Source: Cyanobium sp. N.Huapi 1H5
GTDB lineage: Bacteria > Cyanobacteriota > Cyanobacteriia > PCC-6307 > Cyanobiaceae
Assembly: GCF_024345535.1 (NCBI RefSeq)
Contig: NZ_JAGQBH010000005.1
Location: 124,001 to 188,000 of the forward strand
DNA length: 64,000 nucleotides
Reading direction: 5' to 3'
Under the pieces are notes generated by a model that was not told the DNA's origin, searched no databases, and saw only the letters and a program-made list of their open reading frames with translations. Positions 26,363-35,886 of the stretch are shown piece after piece. Every line of letters begins with the position of its first letter. The stretch's first letter is position 1. The position numbers were made by a program, and so were the translations under genes.

Positions 26363-27217
26363 GTGGAGAACCGAGCTCTCTCTCCCCCCTTGGCCCTCCG
26401 CCGGCACAGACTCCCGCGCTTCTGGCTGGCCATCACCCTGGGTTCGGTCGCCGCCGCCGTCGGCCTGGGTTACTGGTGGGAGCGCCAGCTGCCCGTGCGC
26501 CTGGAGCAGGCCTCCGCCACCGGCCGCCTCGACGACTGCCTCCGCTACAGCGAGCAGCTGGCGGCCCTCAGCTGGCTGCCCGGCCGCACCCCCTTCGATC
26601 GGGGCCGGTGCCTGCGGGCCAAGGCCGACCAGCTCTGGGGCCAGGAGGACTGGAGCGAGGCCCTGCGGCTGCAGCGCCAGGTGATCAACTCCCGCGCCGG
26701 TACCCCCTCCGACCGCGAACGGCTGGCGCGCTGGCAGCGCCAGCTGCGGACCCTGGCCCGCAACCGCTTCCAGGACGGCGATCTGCAAGGTGCCCTGGCG
26801 GCGCTTGCCCCCCTGGGGGAGGAGCGCAACGACGACGGCAGCGCCATGGGCGACGACCTGCAGGCGATCTGGAACCGCAACCGCTCCCAGCTGGAGCGGG
26901 CGACGCTCCTGGTGAAGCAGAAGCGCTGGTGGGAGGCCCTCGACAGCCTCAACCGCATCGACCACCCCTGGTGGCGCCAGCAGAGCGAGCCCCTGCGGCA
27001 GGAGGTGAAGAAGGGCCTCGACCAGCTCCAGGGCAAGGACCGGGAGCACGACAGCCACGGTTCCCTGCCCCACACGGTGTCCGGGGAGAAACTCGATGCC
27101 CTGGTGCAGCGCCGCATCGCCGGCGGCATGGACGAGTGGCAGGCCTTCCAGGAGGCCTGCAAGGAGCTGGGCGGGCGGGTGGTTGAGGCCGGGCCGGAGA
27201 GCGCCTGCCAGCGCTGA
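26363..27217 (+). CDS. Single-pass membrane protein with helical repeats, unknown function
   Basis: No named family recognised. After a basic N-terminus comes one membrane segment (FWLAITLGSVAAAVGLGYWW). About 230 residues with TPR-like helix pairs follow (DDCLRYSEQLAALSWLPG, ALRLQRQVINSRAG, LQGALAALAPLGEERNDDG, WWEALDSLNRIDHPWW). The C-terminal segment resembles a short recurring domain (LDALVQRRIAGGMDEWQAFQ). The start is uncertain: in-frame GTG at 26363 and 26303 and TTG at 26351 are possible, none with a clear ribosome-binding site. It follows the atypical Hsp70 gene and likely shares its transcript; a chaperone-receptor role is inference. Confidence 0.68.
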   Translation: MENRALSPPLALRRHRLPRFWLAITLGSVAAAVGLGYWWERQLPVRLEQASATGRLDDCLRYSEQLAALSWLPGRTPFDRGRCLRAKADQLWGQEDWSEALRLQRQVINSRAGTPSDRERLARWQRQLRTLARNRFQDGDLQGALAALAPLGEERNDDGSAMGDDLQAIWNRNRSQLERATLLVKQKRWWEALDSLNRIDHPWWRQQSEPLRQEVKKGLDQLQGKDREHDSHGSLPHTVSGEKLDALVQRRIAGGMDEWQAFQEACKELGGRVVEAGPESACQR

Positions 27218-27230
27218 GCCCCATGACAAG

Positions 27231-27476
27231 ATGGCCGCGCAGAGCGTCCCGGTGGACATGCAGCTAGGTGATCAGGTCAGGGTGTGCCGCAGTGTGGTCG
27301 TCTACAACCACCCCCAGCATCGGGGTGAAGCCTTTGATATGGAAGGGCAGCAGGGCGAGGTGTTCAACGTGCTGAACGACTGGAAGGGACGCCCGATCAG
27401 CCCGACCCTGCCCGTGGTGGTCGCCTTCGGCAAGTTCCGGGCCCACTTCCGCGAGGACGAGCTCGCCACCGTCTGA
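27231..27476 (+). CDS. ftrV: Ferredoxin-thioredoxin reductase, variable chain
   Basis: SH3-like non-catalytic subunit of FTR, which passes electrons from ferredoxin to thioredoxin in light-dependent redox control. The 81-residue product contains MQLGDQVRVCRSVVVYNHPQ, EAFDMEGQQGEVFNVLNDW, GRPISPTLPVVVAFG and FRAHFREDEL, all family hallmarks. It starts at the ATG at 27231, with an internal ATG (MQLGD) ten codons later closer to the canonical start. The catalytic chain is not in this window. Confidence 0.93.
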   Translation: MAAQSVPVDMQLGDQVRVCRSVVVYNHPQHRGEAFDMEGQQGEVFNVLNDWKGRPISPTLPVVVAFGKFRAHFREDELATV

Positions 27477-27500
27477 CAGACCGCTTCAGTCCCGCAGAAG

Positions 27501-28040
27501 TCAGTCGCGCAGCAGGTAGACCCCCTCCTCGCCATCGATGGCCTGGAGACAGAGCTGGATCGTCTCGTGGCGCGCGGTGGGCACCACCCGGCCGCAGAAG
27601 TCCGGCTGGATCGGCAGTTCCCGGTGGCCCCGGTCCACCATCACCAGCAGCCCCACCCTGCGCGGCCGTCCCCAGCCCTGCAGGGCCTCGAGGGCGGCGC
27701 GCACCGTGCGGCCGGTGAAGATGACGTCATCGACGAGCACCACCTGGCGCCCGTCCACCGGCACCGGCAGCTGGGTGGCTTCCACCAGACGGGTCCCCAC
27801 CCGCTCCAGGTCGTCGCGGTGGAAGGTGGGGTCGAGGCTGCCGTGGGCGATCGGATGGCCGCAGATCGCCTCCAGCCGACCGGCCAGCACCCGCGCCAGG
27901 GCGACACCGCGGGTGGGGATGCCCAGCAGCACCAGGTCCCGGCTGTCGGCCACGGCCTCCAGCACCTGGGAGGCGAGCCGATCGAGGGTGCGTCCCAGAT
28001 CCTGGGCGGAGAGCAATTCCAGCCGGTCGGAGGGTCCCAT
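27501..28040 (-). CDS. pyrR: Bifunctional pyr regulator / uracil phosphoribosyltransferase
   Basis: PyrR-family protein: in Gram-positives it binds pyr mRNA and has uracil phosphoribosyltransferase activity; the RNA-binding role in cyanobacteria is unproven. The 179-residue product has LLSAQDLGRTLDRLASQVLE, LVLLGIPTRGVALARVLAG and the PRPP-binding motif VVLVDDVIFTGRTVRAAL, ending GEEGVYLLRD. The ATG at 28040 gives normal length; an upstream in-frame extension crosses the gpmI start region antisense and is unlikely. It is convergent with ftrV. Confidence 0.93.
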   Translation of the reverse strand: MGPSDRLELLSAQDLGRTLDRLASQVLEAVADSRDLVLLGIPTRGVALARVLAGRLEAICGHPIAHGSLDPTFHRDDLERVGTRLVEATQLPVPVDGRQVVLVDDVIFTGRTVRAALEALQGWGRPRRVGLLVMVDRGHRELPIQPDFCGRVVPTARHETIQLCLQAIDGEEGVYLLRD

Positions 28041-28152
28041 TCCGGCCTGAGTTCTGGCCACAAAGCGTATGGCGTGTAACCAAAGCCTGACGCATCCGTG
28101 CCGGAAGAAGGTGATGACTGGGGAGGGCTGTAGGTTGGCGTGGCGTTGAAAC

Positions 28153-29823
28153 GTGCAGATTTTCTCGCTGGTGAAAGCAGCTCCCTCCCAGAAGCAGTCC
28201 GCCAGCGGCACCGGCGAACGCGTCTCCTGCGAGACGGCTGCTCCCGTCGCCCCCATGGTTCTGGCGATCCTCGATGGCTGGGGATACAGCCCGGAGAGCG
28301 ATCACAACGCCGTGCGAAAGGCGGACACGCCAGTGATGGATGCCCTCTGGCATGCCTATCCCCACACCCTGATCGAAGCCAGCGGCGCCGCCGTGGGCCT
28401 GCCCGATCACCAGATGGGCAATTCCGAGGTGGGCCACCTCACCATCGGCTCCGGCCGGATCATCCGCCAGGAGCTGGTGCGGATCGGCCAGGCGGTGCGC
28501 AGCGGCTCGATCGCCGCCAACCAGGCCCTCAACGACCTGGGTGACACGCTCCTGGCCAGCGGCCGTCCCCTGCACCTGATCGGCCTCTGCTCCGACGGCG
28601 GCGTCCACAGCCATGTCGAGCACCTCGGCGGCCTGCTGCGCTGGGCGGCCGGCCGCGGCCTCACCGACGTGCTGATCCATGTCGTCACCGATGGCCGCGA
28701 CTCCGCCCCCCATGGGGGGCCGGGTTATCTGGCCCGCATCCAGGAGATGGTCGACGAGGCCGGAGTCGGCCGCATCGCCACCCTCTGCGGCCGCTACTGG
28801 GCCATGGACCGCGACCAGCGCTGGGAGCGCACCCAGAAGGCCTACCGCCTGCTCACCGAGCCGTCCGAGATCTGCCCCTTCACGCCGGAGGAGGTGCTGC
28901 AGGGCTCCTATGCGGCGGGAATCACCGATGAATTCCTCGAGCCGGTGCGCCTCAGCGAGGGGCTCCTGGAGAGCGGCGACGGCCTGGTCTGCTTCAACTT
29001 CCGCCCCGACCGGGTTCGTCAGATCATCCGCGCCCTGGTCCTGCCGGAGTTCGACGGCTTCCCGCGGGAGTGGCTCGGCCCCCTCCATGTGGTCACCTTC
29101 ACCCAGTACGAGCAGGGCCTGCCCGTCCAGGTGGCCTTCCCGCCCGAATCCCTCGACGGCCTTCTCGGCCAGGTGGTCTCCGAGCACGGCCTGCGCCAGT
29201 TCCGCACGGCCGAAACCGAGAAGTACCCGCACGTCACGTACTTCATGAACGGCGGCATCGAGCAGGCCTTCCCCGGCGAAGACCGCCACCTGGTGCCCTC
29301 CCCCCGTGTGGCCACCTACGACCAGGCGCCGGCGATGTCGGCGGAGAAGCTCACCGACAGCTGCATCGCCGCCATCGGCAGGGGCATCTACTCCCTGGTG
29401 GTGATCAACTACGCCAACCCCGACATGGTGGGCCACACCGGCCATATGGAGGCCGCCACCGAAGCCATCGCCATGGTCGACCGCTGCGTGGGCCGGCTGG
29501 TGGAGGCCACCACCCGCATGGGCGGCAGCCTGCTGATCACCGCCGACCATGGCAACGCCGAGGTGATGCAGGGTCCCGATGGCCTCCCCTGGACCGCCCA
29601 CACCACCAACCCGGTGCCGGTGATCCTGGTGGAGGGCGAAAAGCGCAAGCTGCCGGGCCATGGCAATGACGTCACCCTGCGGGAACACGGTGGTCTCGCC
29701 GACATCGCCCCGACCCTGCTGGAGATCCTGGGTCTGCCCAAGCCCGCCCGCATGACCGGAACCTCCCTGGTGGTGCCCGCTTCGGTCCCCGCCGCCCGAA
29801 TCCCCCAGACCCTCGGCGCCTGA
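28153..29823 (+). CDS. gpmI: Cofactor-independent phosphoglycerate mutase
   Basis: 2,3-bisphosphoglycerate-independent phosphoglycerate mutase, an alkaline-phosphatase-superfamily metalloenzyme of glycolysis. Motifs: [18 protein letters not shown], the nucleophile Ser in [48 protein letters not shown] and metal ligands in [13 protein letters not shown] and [12 protein letters not shown]. The start is uncertain. GTG at 28153 (556 residues) and GTG at 28171 precede a poorly conserved leader, and the ATG at 28255 begins exactly at [10 protein letters not shown], which would leave almost no N-terminal residues. The secG gene follows 52 bases downstream. Confidence 0.95.
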   Translation: MQIFSLVKAAPSQKQSASGTGERVSCETAAPVAPMVLAILDGWGYSPESDHNAVRKADTPVMDALWHAYPHTLIEASGAAVGLPDHQMGNSEVGHLTIGSGRIIRQELVRIGQAVRSGSIAANQALNDLGDTLLASGRPLHLIGLCSDGGVHSHVEHLGGLLRWAAGRGLTDVLIHVVTDGRDSAPHGGPGYLARIQEMVDEAGVGRIATLCGRYWAMDRDQRWERTQKAYRLLTEPSEICPFTPEEVLQGSYAAGITDEFLEPVRLSEGLLESGDGLVCFNFRPDRVRQIIRALVLPEFDGFPREWLGPLHVVTFTQYEQGLPVQVAFPPESLDGLLGQVVSEHGLRQFRTAETEKYPHVTYFMNGGIEQAFPGEDRHLVPSPRVATYDQAPAMSAEKLTDSCIAAIGRGIYSLVVINYANPDMVGHTGHMEAATEAIAMVDRCVGRLVEATTRMGGSLLITADHGNAEVMQGPDGLPWTAHTTNPVPVILVEGEKRKLPGHGNDVTLREHGGLADIAPTLLEILGLPKPARMTGTSLVVPASVPAARIPQTLGA

Positions 29824-29854
29824 GGCTCCGGGCCTGCGGCGGCTAGGGTGGCGC

Positions 29855-29887
29855 GATGGTCAAGAACCAGGCCTGATGGTCAAGAAC
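29855..29887 (+). repeat. 13-bp direct repeat duplicating the secG start
   Basis: GATGGTCAAGAAC occurs at 29855-29867 and again at 29875-29887. The second copy holds the secG start codon; the first holds an out-of-frame ATG at 29856 that opens a six-codon reading frame. Confidence 0.95.
29856..29876 (+). other. Possible six-codon leader frame coupled to secG
   Basis: ATG at 29856 reads MVKNQA then TGA at 29874-29876. The A of that stop is the first base of the secG ATG (TGATG). Ribosomes terminating here could reinitiate at secG. It may instead be only a by-product of the 13-bp duplication; translation is unproven. Confidence 0.4.
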
Positions 29888-30106
29888 ATTGTGTCCTCGC
29901 TCTGGATGCTCAGCGGTGCGCTGCTGATCGTGAGCGTGCTGCTCCACAGCCCCAAGGGCGACGGCATGGGGGGGCTGGCCTCCAGTGGCGGCTCGATGTT
30001 CAGCAGCGCCCGCAGCGCTGAGAACACCCTCAACCGCATCACCTGGACCCTGCTGTCCCTGTTCCTGGGGCTGGCCGTGGTGCTGAGCGCCGGCTGGCTG
30101 GGCTGA
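29876..30106 (+). CDS. secG: Protein-export membrane protein SecG
   Basis: Small subunit of the SecYEG translocon. The 76-residue product has two membrane helices (SSLWMLSGALLIVSVLLHS and TWTLLSLFLGLAVVLSAGWL) separated by the conserved Gly/Ser loop KGDGMGGLASSGGSMFSSAR. Length and topology match the cyanobacterial protein. It lies between gpmI and msrB on the plus strand with short spacers. Confidence 0.94.
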   Translation: MVKNIVSSLWMLSGALLIVSVLLHSPKGDGMGGLASSGGSMFSSARSAENTLNRITWTLLSLFLGLAVVLSAGWLG

Positions 30107-30111
30107 ACCGG

Positions 30112-30615
30112 ATGGACCGCCGCAACTTTCTCTCCAGCCTGCTGGCCCGGCTGGGGGCGCCCCTGGCGGGGCTGCTGCCCTTGCTGCCGGCCGGCCGGGC
30201 CCTGGCGGCCGCCAAGGCCACCGATCCGGCGTGGCAGCTGAGCCCGGCCGAGTGGAAGAAGCGCCTCACTCCGGCGGCCTATGCCGTGCTACGCGATGAG
30301 GGCACCGAGCGGCCCTTCAGCAGCCCGCTCAACAAGGAGAAGCGCAGCGGAACGTACGTGTGTGCAGGCTGCCGCCTGCCCTTGTTCAGCTCGAAGGCCA
30401 AGTTCGACTCGGGCACGGGCTGGCCCAGCTTCTGGCAACCCCTGCCGAACGCGGTGGCCACCAAAACCGACTTCAAGCTGATCCTGCCCCGCACCGAATA
30501 CCACTGCCGCCGCTGCGGCGGCCACCAGGGCCATGTCTTCGACGACGGCCCCAAACCCACCGGCAAGCGCTACTGCAACAACGGCGTGGCCCTGGCCTTC
30601 GTGCCGGGCGGCTGA
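30112..30615 (+). CDS. msrB: Exported peptide-methionine (R)-S-oxide reductase
   Basis: MsrB repairs methionine-R-sulfoxide in proteins. The 167-residue product has the zinc CXXC pairs (VCAGCRL, HCRRCGGHQG), the substrate region FDSGTGWPSFWQPL and the catalytic Cys in GKRYCNNGVALAF. The N-terminus is a signal sequence with a twin-arginine-like start (MDRRNFLSSLLARL, then a hydrophobic and Ala-rich stretch), so the enzyme is predicted to act in the periplasm or lumen rather than the cytosol. It starts six bases after secG. Its last 46 bases overlap the convergent radical-SAM gene. Confidence 0.93.
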   Translation: MDRRNFLSSLLARLGAPLAGLLPLLPAGRALAAAKATDPAWQLSPAEWKKRLTPAAYAVLRDEGTERPFSSPLNKEKRSGTYVCAGCRLPLFSSKAKFDSGTGWPSFWQPLPNAVATKTDFKLILPRTEYHCRRCGGHQGHVFDDGPKPTGKRYCNNGVALAFVPGG

Positions 30616-32189
30616 ACCGCCTGCGGCGGCGGGAGTGTTGTGGGCGGTACGGCGAGTGGATCGTGGCCCAGCTGGGCGCCGATGCGCTGCCGGGCCAGCT
30701 GGCGGTACTCGAAAAAGTGTTCGCCGGCCGCGCAGAGGCCCAGATAAAGGGCCAGCAGGCGGGGCTGCTGCCGCGCCATCTGCCCCAGCTGCCACCAGAA
30801 TTGGCCCCGGAGTTCAGGGCGGCGCAGGCCTTGGTGCCAGACCAGCAGGGCCAGAAGCCTGACGGCCCGGGCCGGCGGCACGTGCATCTGCTGAGCGCAG
30901 TGGGGATTGGGAGTGATGGCGAGGCAGTGGCGCAGGCAGCGTTCGAGATAGGTGGTGGGCTCGTACATCCGCCAGAGGGCCCGCACGTACTCGTGGCCGA
31001 TGTCCCGGGCCGGGCGGGAGGGAACGAAGTTCATCAGGGTGTTCTGGTCGCCGCAGCCGCCATCGGCACCCGGCAGCAGTCGTCCCTCCTGCTCCAGCCG
31101 GGTCCAGAGCGCCGTGTTCGGCAGGGCCTGGAGAATCCCCAGCATCGGCTGGGGAATGGCCGTCTCGGCGACGAACGCCTCGATGCGCTCTCCAGCTCCT
31201 GATCGCTCCCCGTCAAAGCCGAGGATGAACCCGGCGTAGATGACCAGTCCCGCCGCATTGATCGTCCGGCAGGCTTCGGCGAGGGGATGGCGGGTGTTCT
31301 GCTGCTTGCGGGTGAGCTCCAGACTGTCCTGGTCGGGGGTCTCGATGCCCAGGAAGACCCCGAAGAAGCCGGCCTGGGCCATCAGATCGAGCAGCTCGGG
31401 CTGTTCGGCCAGATTCACCGAGGCTTCGGTGAGGAAGTTGAAGGGGTAGCGATGCTCCCGCATCCAGGGAATCAGATCGTTCAGCAGACGCTTGACGTTG
31501 TGTTGATTGCCGATGAAGTTGTCATCCACCATGAAGATGGATCCCCGCCAGCCCAGGTCGTGGAGGGTCTGCAGTTCCCCCAGGATCTGGTGGTTCTCCT
31601 TGGTACGCGGCTTGCGGCCGTAGAGGCTGATGATGTCGCAGAACTCGCAGTTGAACGGACAGCCGCGGGAGAACTGCACCGCCATCATCAGATAGGCGTC
31701 GCGTTGCAGCAGGTCGTAGCGGGGCCTGGGGCTGAGGCTGACATCAGGTTTCTCCAGGGCACGGAACACCCCGCAGGGTTCACCGCGCTCGAGGGCCGCC
31801 AGGAAGGCGGGAACGGTGATCTCACCCTCATCCAGGATCAGATAGTGGGCCCCGGATTGCAGCGCATGCTCCGGCAGGGAGGTGGGATAGGGGCCGCCGA
31901 CCGCCACCTTCTTGCCCATCGCCACCGCCTGGCGGATCAGATGGTGAAAGTCTTCGCGCTGCACCAGCATCGCCGAGAGGATCACGAGGTCGCACCAGTG
32001 CCAGTCGTCCTCAGGCTCTTCGGCCACGTTCCTGTCGTGGAAGCGCAGATGCCAATGCGGCGGCAGCAGGGCGGCCACCGTGAGGATCCCCAGGGGCGGG
32101 ATGAAGGCCTTCACACCGGCCATCTCCAGGAACCGGTCGAACGACCAGAACGTCCTCGGGAAGTGGGGATAGAGCAGGAGCGCGTTCAT
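30570..32189 (-). CDS. B12-binding/radical SAM protein with DUF4070-type tail
   Basis: Radical SAM enzyme with an N-terminal cobalamin-binding-like domain. The 539-residue product from the ATG at 32189 starts MNALLLYPHFPRTFWSFDRF, has GGPYPTSLPEHAL and LDEGEITVPAFLAAL in the B12-like domain, the 4Fe-4S motif RGCPFNCEFCDI (CX3CX2C), and FMVDDNFIGNQHNVKRLL and FGVFLGIETPDQDSL in the barrel. The C-terminal half resembles the DUF4070 extension. The substrate is unknown. An ATG at 32297 would add 36 unrelated residues. Its TAG lies inside the convergent msrB gene (46-base overlap). Confidence 0.88.
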   Translation of the reverse strand: MNALLLYPHFPRTFWSFDRFLEMAGVKAFIPPLGILTVAALLPPHWHLRFHDRNVAEEPEDDWHWCDLVILSAMLVQREDFHHLIRQAVAMGKKVAVGGPYPTSLPEHALQSGAHYLILDEGEITVPAFLAALERGEPCGVFRALEKPDVSLSPRPRYDLLQRDAYLMMAVQFSRGCPFNCEFCDIISLYGRKPRTKENHQILGELQTLHDLGWRGSIFMVDDNFIGNQHNVKRLLNDLIPWMREHRYPFNFLTEASVNLAEQPELLDLMAQAGFFGVFLGIETPDQDSLELTRKQQNTRHPLAEACRTINAAGLVIYAGFILGFDGERSGAGERIEAFVAETAIPQPMLGILQALPNTALWTRLEQEGRLLPGADGGCGDQNTLMNFVPSRPARDIGHEYVRALWRMYEPTTYLERCLRHCLAITPNPHCAQQMHVPPARAVRLLALLVWHQGLRRPELRGQFWWQLGQMARQQPRLLALYLGLCAAGEHFFEYRQLARQRIGAQLGHDPLAVPPTTLPPPQAVQPPGTKARATPLLQ

Positions 32190-32734
32190 CAGCTCGGTGG
32201 CAACGCTGAAACGACATCCGGCCAGCAACGCCGAATCGTTTCGTTCAACGTAGGCAGCTCGTGGAAGTTCGAAATGCAGTGACACCTCTCCACTCACGGC
32301 TTCTAGTGAGAGAAAAGCTGATGCATCAGGACTTTCAGGCGCTTCACCTGATGCAGTTCAGCTGCATTCCGCTTCTCCATCTCTTGAGCGGGGTGGGGAG
32401 ATGACCATCTCGTCGTGGTGCCTCTGTGAATTCAGCATGCGCAACTCCCACGTTGACGGAGCATCAGCGGTCTCGGGAGCCCTCTCCTTACCCAGGGGCG
32501 GTAGCCATCCGTGCGACACCTGGAGGAGACGAGGATCCTTTGGCATAGAGGATGCACTGTGATGAGATGTCTGTGCAAGGCGCAGCCAACTTCGATGCCT
32601 GCCAGGGGCTTCCCGCCCCCATGCAGGAGGCCTGGCCTCCGCTCCTCAAGGGAGATTGGCCTGCTTCCCGGACTGATCTTCTGAAGGGATCGAAGGAGCC
32701 ATGGCTCAACCCGCACGACCGGGGAACTCATGGG
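32190..32734. other. Long intergenic region beside the toxin-antitoxin genes
   Basis: These 545 bases separate the radical-SAM gene from the YoeB-type toxin. Base composition is lower in GC than the surroundings. Open frames of 60-99 codons exist on the minus strand, but none has recognisable protein character. The part near 32190-32300 should contain the radical-SAM promoter. The only structure I see is the inverted repeat at 32316-32363. Confidence 0.5.
32316..32363. repeat. Imperfect inverted repeat
   Basis: Arms AGCTGATGCATCAGG (32316-32330) and CCTGATGCAGTTCAGCT (32347-32363) pair over 15 bp with a two-base bulge and a 16-base loop. The left arm itself contains the palindrome CTGATGCATCAG. 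It lies 127-174 bases upstream of the radical-SAM ATG. It has no T-run, so it is not an intrinsic terminator; it may be an operator, an mRNA leader element or a relic of a mobile element. Confidence 0.7.
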
Positions 32735-33001
32735 CTAGTAGTGGTAGCGGCCCTGGAGGAACTCCACCCGGTCAGCTTTGACGAGATAGACACAGCGGTG
32801 CTCCTGGGTGATCCGACGCGACCAGATGCCCGCGCCCAGGTATTTGAGAGGCTCCGGTTTGCCGATGCCACTGAAGGGATCGTGCAGCACTGCTTTCATC
32901 AACTCCAGCAGGCGGCGGGCCGTGCGGCGGTCGGTTTCGATCCAATGCTGCAGGTCCTCCAGAAACTCCGGATGGCACCCCGCCTGCCGCTGGGGACTCA
33001 T
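32735..33001 (-). CDS. yoeB: YoeB-type toxin (mRNA interferase)
   Basis: RelE-superfamily ribosome-dependent mRNA endonuclease. The 88-residue product carries the YoeB core: WIETDRRTARRLLELMKAVL, DPFSGIGKPEPLKYLGAGIW, SRRITQEHRCVYLV and the terminal GRYHY with catalytic His/Tyr. The ATG at 33001 overlaps the antitoxin stop by four bases. The N-terminus (MSPQRQAGCHPEFLEDL) is several residues different from typical YoeB, but the catalytic region is intact, so it is probably active. Confidence 0.93.
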   Translation of the reverse strand: MSPQRQAGCHPEFLEDLQHWIETDRRTARRLLELMKAVLHDPFSGIGKPEPLKYLGAGIWSRRITQEHRCVYLVKADRVEFLQGRYHY

Positions 33002-33273
33002 GCCTCCAGCTGCGCCTCGAGATCCCCAAGGCGCACCGCGGGAAGGCTGTCGCTCTGGGAGCGCTCCAGGGCTTTGAGCAGGCGGGCGGCATTGCGGGGG
33101 GAGCGCAGCAGATGGGCGGTTTCCAGAAGCCCCTCCAGCTCCTCGGCCGCCACCATGGCCACGTCACCGCCCTGACGGCGCCGGACCAGCACCACCTCGC
33201 GATCGTCCACCACCTTGTCCATCAGGGTCTTGAGCTGGTCGCGGGCAGCGGTGTAGGTGGTCTCGATGGCCAC
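32998..33273 (-). CDS. yefM: YefM/Phd-type antitoxin
   Basis: Antitoxin that binds its operator through the N-terminal domain and neutralises YoeB through the flexible C-terminus. The 91-residue product has the Phd/YefM pattern TYTAARDQLKTLMDKVVDDRE, VVLVRRRQGGDVAMVAAEEL and LLETAHLLRSPRNAARLLKAL. It overlaps the toxin gene by four bases, the normal antitoxin-first operon order. The roughly 130 bases upstream (33274-33402) should hold its autoregulated promoter; I see no clear operator palindrome. Confidence 0.92.
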   Translation of the reverse strand: MAIETTYTAARDQLKTLMDKVVDDREVVLVRRRQGGDVAMVAAEELEGLLETAHLLRSPRNAARLLKALERSQSDSLPAVRLGDLEAQLEA

Positions 33274-33402
33274 GGGGGTCGTACAGGGTGTCTGTGCATG
33301 TTAATGGCGCCGGCGGGAGCCTTCCGGTCATGGCGATCCGGTGGCGTCATCAGACGTGGACTGAGCAGCCTGGCAGCAAGGCTGCCTGCGAAAGACGATC
33401 GT

Positions 33403-33810
33403 TCAAGCTGCCATGACCCAGTTCTCCAGCAGCAAGCCTTCCACCCGCTGGAATTCGCGCAGGTTGTTGCTCACCAGGGTGAGCCCTTCACTGCGGGCAT
33501 GGGCGGCGATGTGCAGGTCATTCATGCCGATCGGCTGTCCCTGCCGCTCAAGAGCGGAGCGGATCTGTCCATAGTGCTGGGCGGCCTTGGGGCCATAGCT
33601 CAGCACCACCAGGCGACTGCAGAAATCCTCCAACACCGCAAGCGAGCGTTCCGGCGCCGAACTCTTCTCCGCCCCGTGCAGCAGTTCGCCCAGGGTGATC
33701 GCCGAGATGGCCATGTGGCCGGCATGGCGGTTGAACAGCTCCAGGGCCGAGGCCGGCCGGCGCTTGATCACGTCGATCGTGATGTTGGTGTCCAGCAGGT
33801 AGCGCAGCAT
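33403..33810 (-). CDS. vapC: VapC-type PIN-domain toxin
   Basis: PIN-domain ribonuclease toxin; family members cleave tRNA or rRNA. The 135-residue product has the PIN acidic residues Asp7 (MLRYLLDTN), Glu42 (AITLGELLHGA) and Asp98 (GMNDLHIAAHA), plus LVSNNLREFQRVEGL near the end. All the catalytic acids visible in this family are present, so it is probably functional. The ATG at 33810 is 13 bases after the vapB stop. Confidence 0.94.
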   Translation of the reverse strand: MLRYLLDTNITIDVIKRRPASALELFNRHAGHMAISAITLGELLHGAEKSSAPERSLAVLEDFCSRLVVLSYGPKAAQHYGQIRSALERQGQPIGMNDLHIAAHARSEGLTLVSNNLREFQRVEGLLLENWVMAA

Positions 33811-33823
33811 CTGGATGGCCCCG

Positions 33824-34057
33824 TCAGAAGGACTCCCGCTCCTCCTGTTGCTGGGAGGCCTGTTCGTCCATGAAGTCGTCGGGAACGCTGGGACCTGAGA
33901 GGAAGAAGCTGTCCCAGCTGCTGCCCAGTGGGGCAATGATGCGCTCGCAGCCCCGCGCCCGCACTTCCACCTGCTTGACGCTGTCGGGGAGCCGCAGCTC
34001 CGCAGGGATGCGCACCGCCTGGCTGCGGTTGCTCAGGAAAAGGCGCGTGATCGCCAA
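33824..34057 (-). CDS. vapB: VapB-type antitoxin
   Basis: AbrB-like antitoxin of the VapB class. The 77-residue product begins with the typical swapped-hairpin sequence (ITRLFLSNRSQAVRIPAEL, RLPDSVKQVEVRARG) and has a C-terminal tail rich in Asp/Glu/Gln that would wrap the VapC toxin. It precedes vapC in the normal order. It lies downstream of groL on the same strand, but a strong terminator at 34117-34143 separates them. Confidence 0.92.
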   Translation of the reverse strand: MAITRLFLSNRSQAVRIPAELRLPDSVKQVEVRARGCERIIAPLGSSWDSFFLSGPSVPDDFMDEQASQQQEERESF

Positions 34058-34116
34058 GGCTCACCAGCGATGGATATCCCATGAGGAAATCCCGGAATGG
34101 GAGATCGCGACAGCAC

Positions 34117-34143
34117 AAAAAAAGCGCCCCGGCAGGGGCGCTT
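34117..34143 (-). terminator. Intrinsic terminator after groL
   Basis: Read on the minus strand, a 9-bp stem (AAGCGCCCC / GGGGCGCTT, 34143-34122) with a four-base loop leads into a run of seven T (34123-34117). It lies about 50 bases after the groL stop and should end the groS-groL transcript before vapBC. Confidence 0.95.
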
Positions 34144-34191
34144 GGTGCTGAAGGCGAAGGACCGGAGATCCGACGCTGACCGCGGTTGCGA

Positions 34192-35886
<1,695 letters not shown>

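Noticed and set aside
32432-32731. Possible small minus-strand genes in the gap before the YoeB toxin
   Set aside because: No recognisable domain, no good ribosome-binding site, and overlapping frames of similar length on the same strand.
33274-34191. Prophage or integron signature around the toxin-antitoxin genes
   Set aside because: No integrase, transposase, terminal repeats or att-like direct repeats could be seen.
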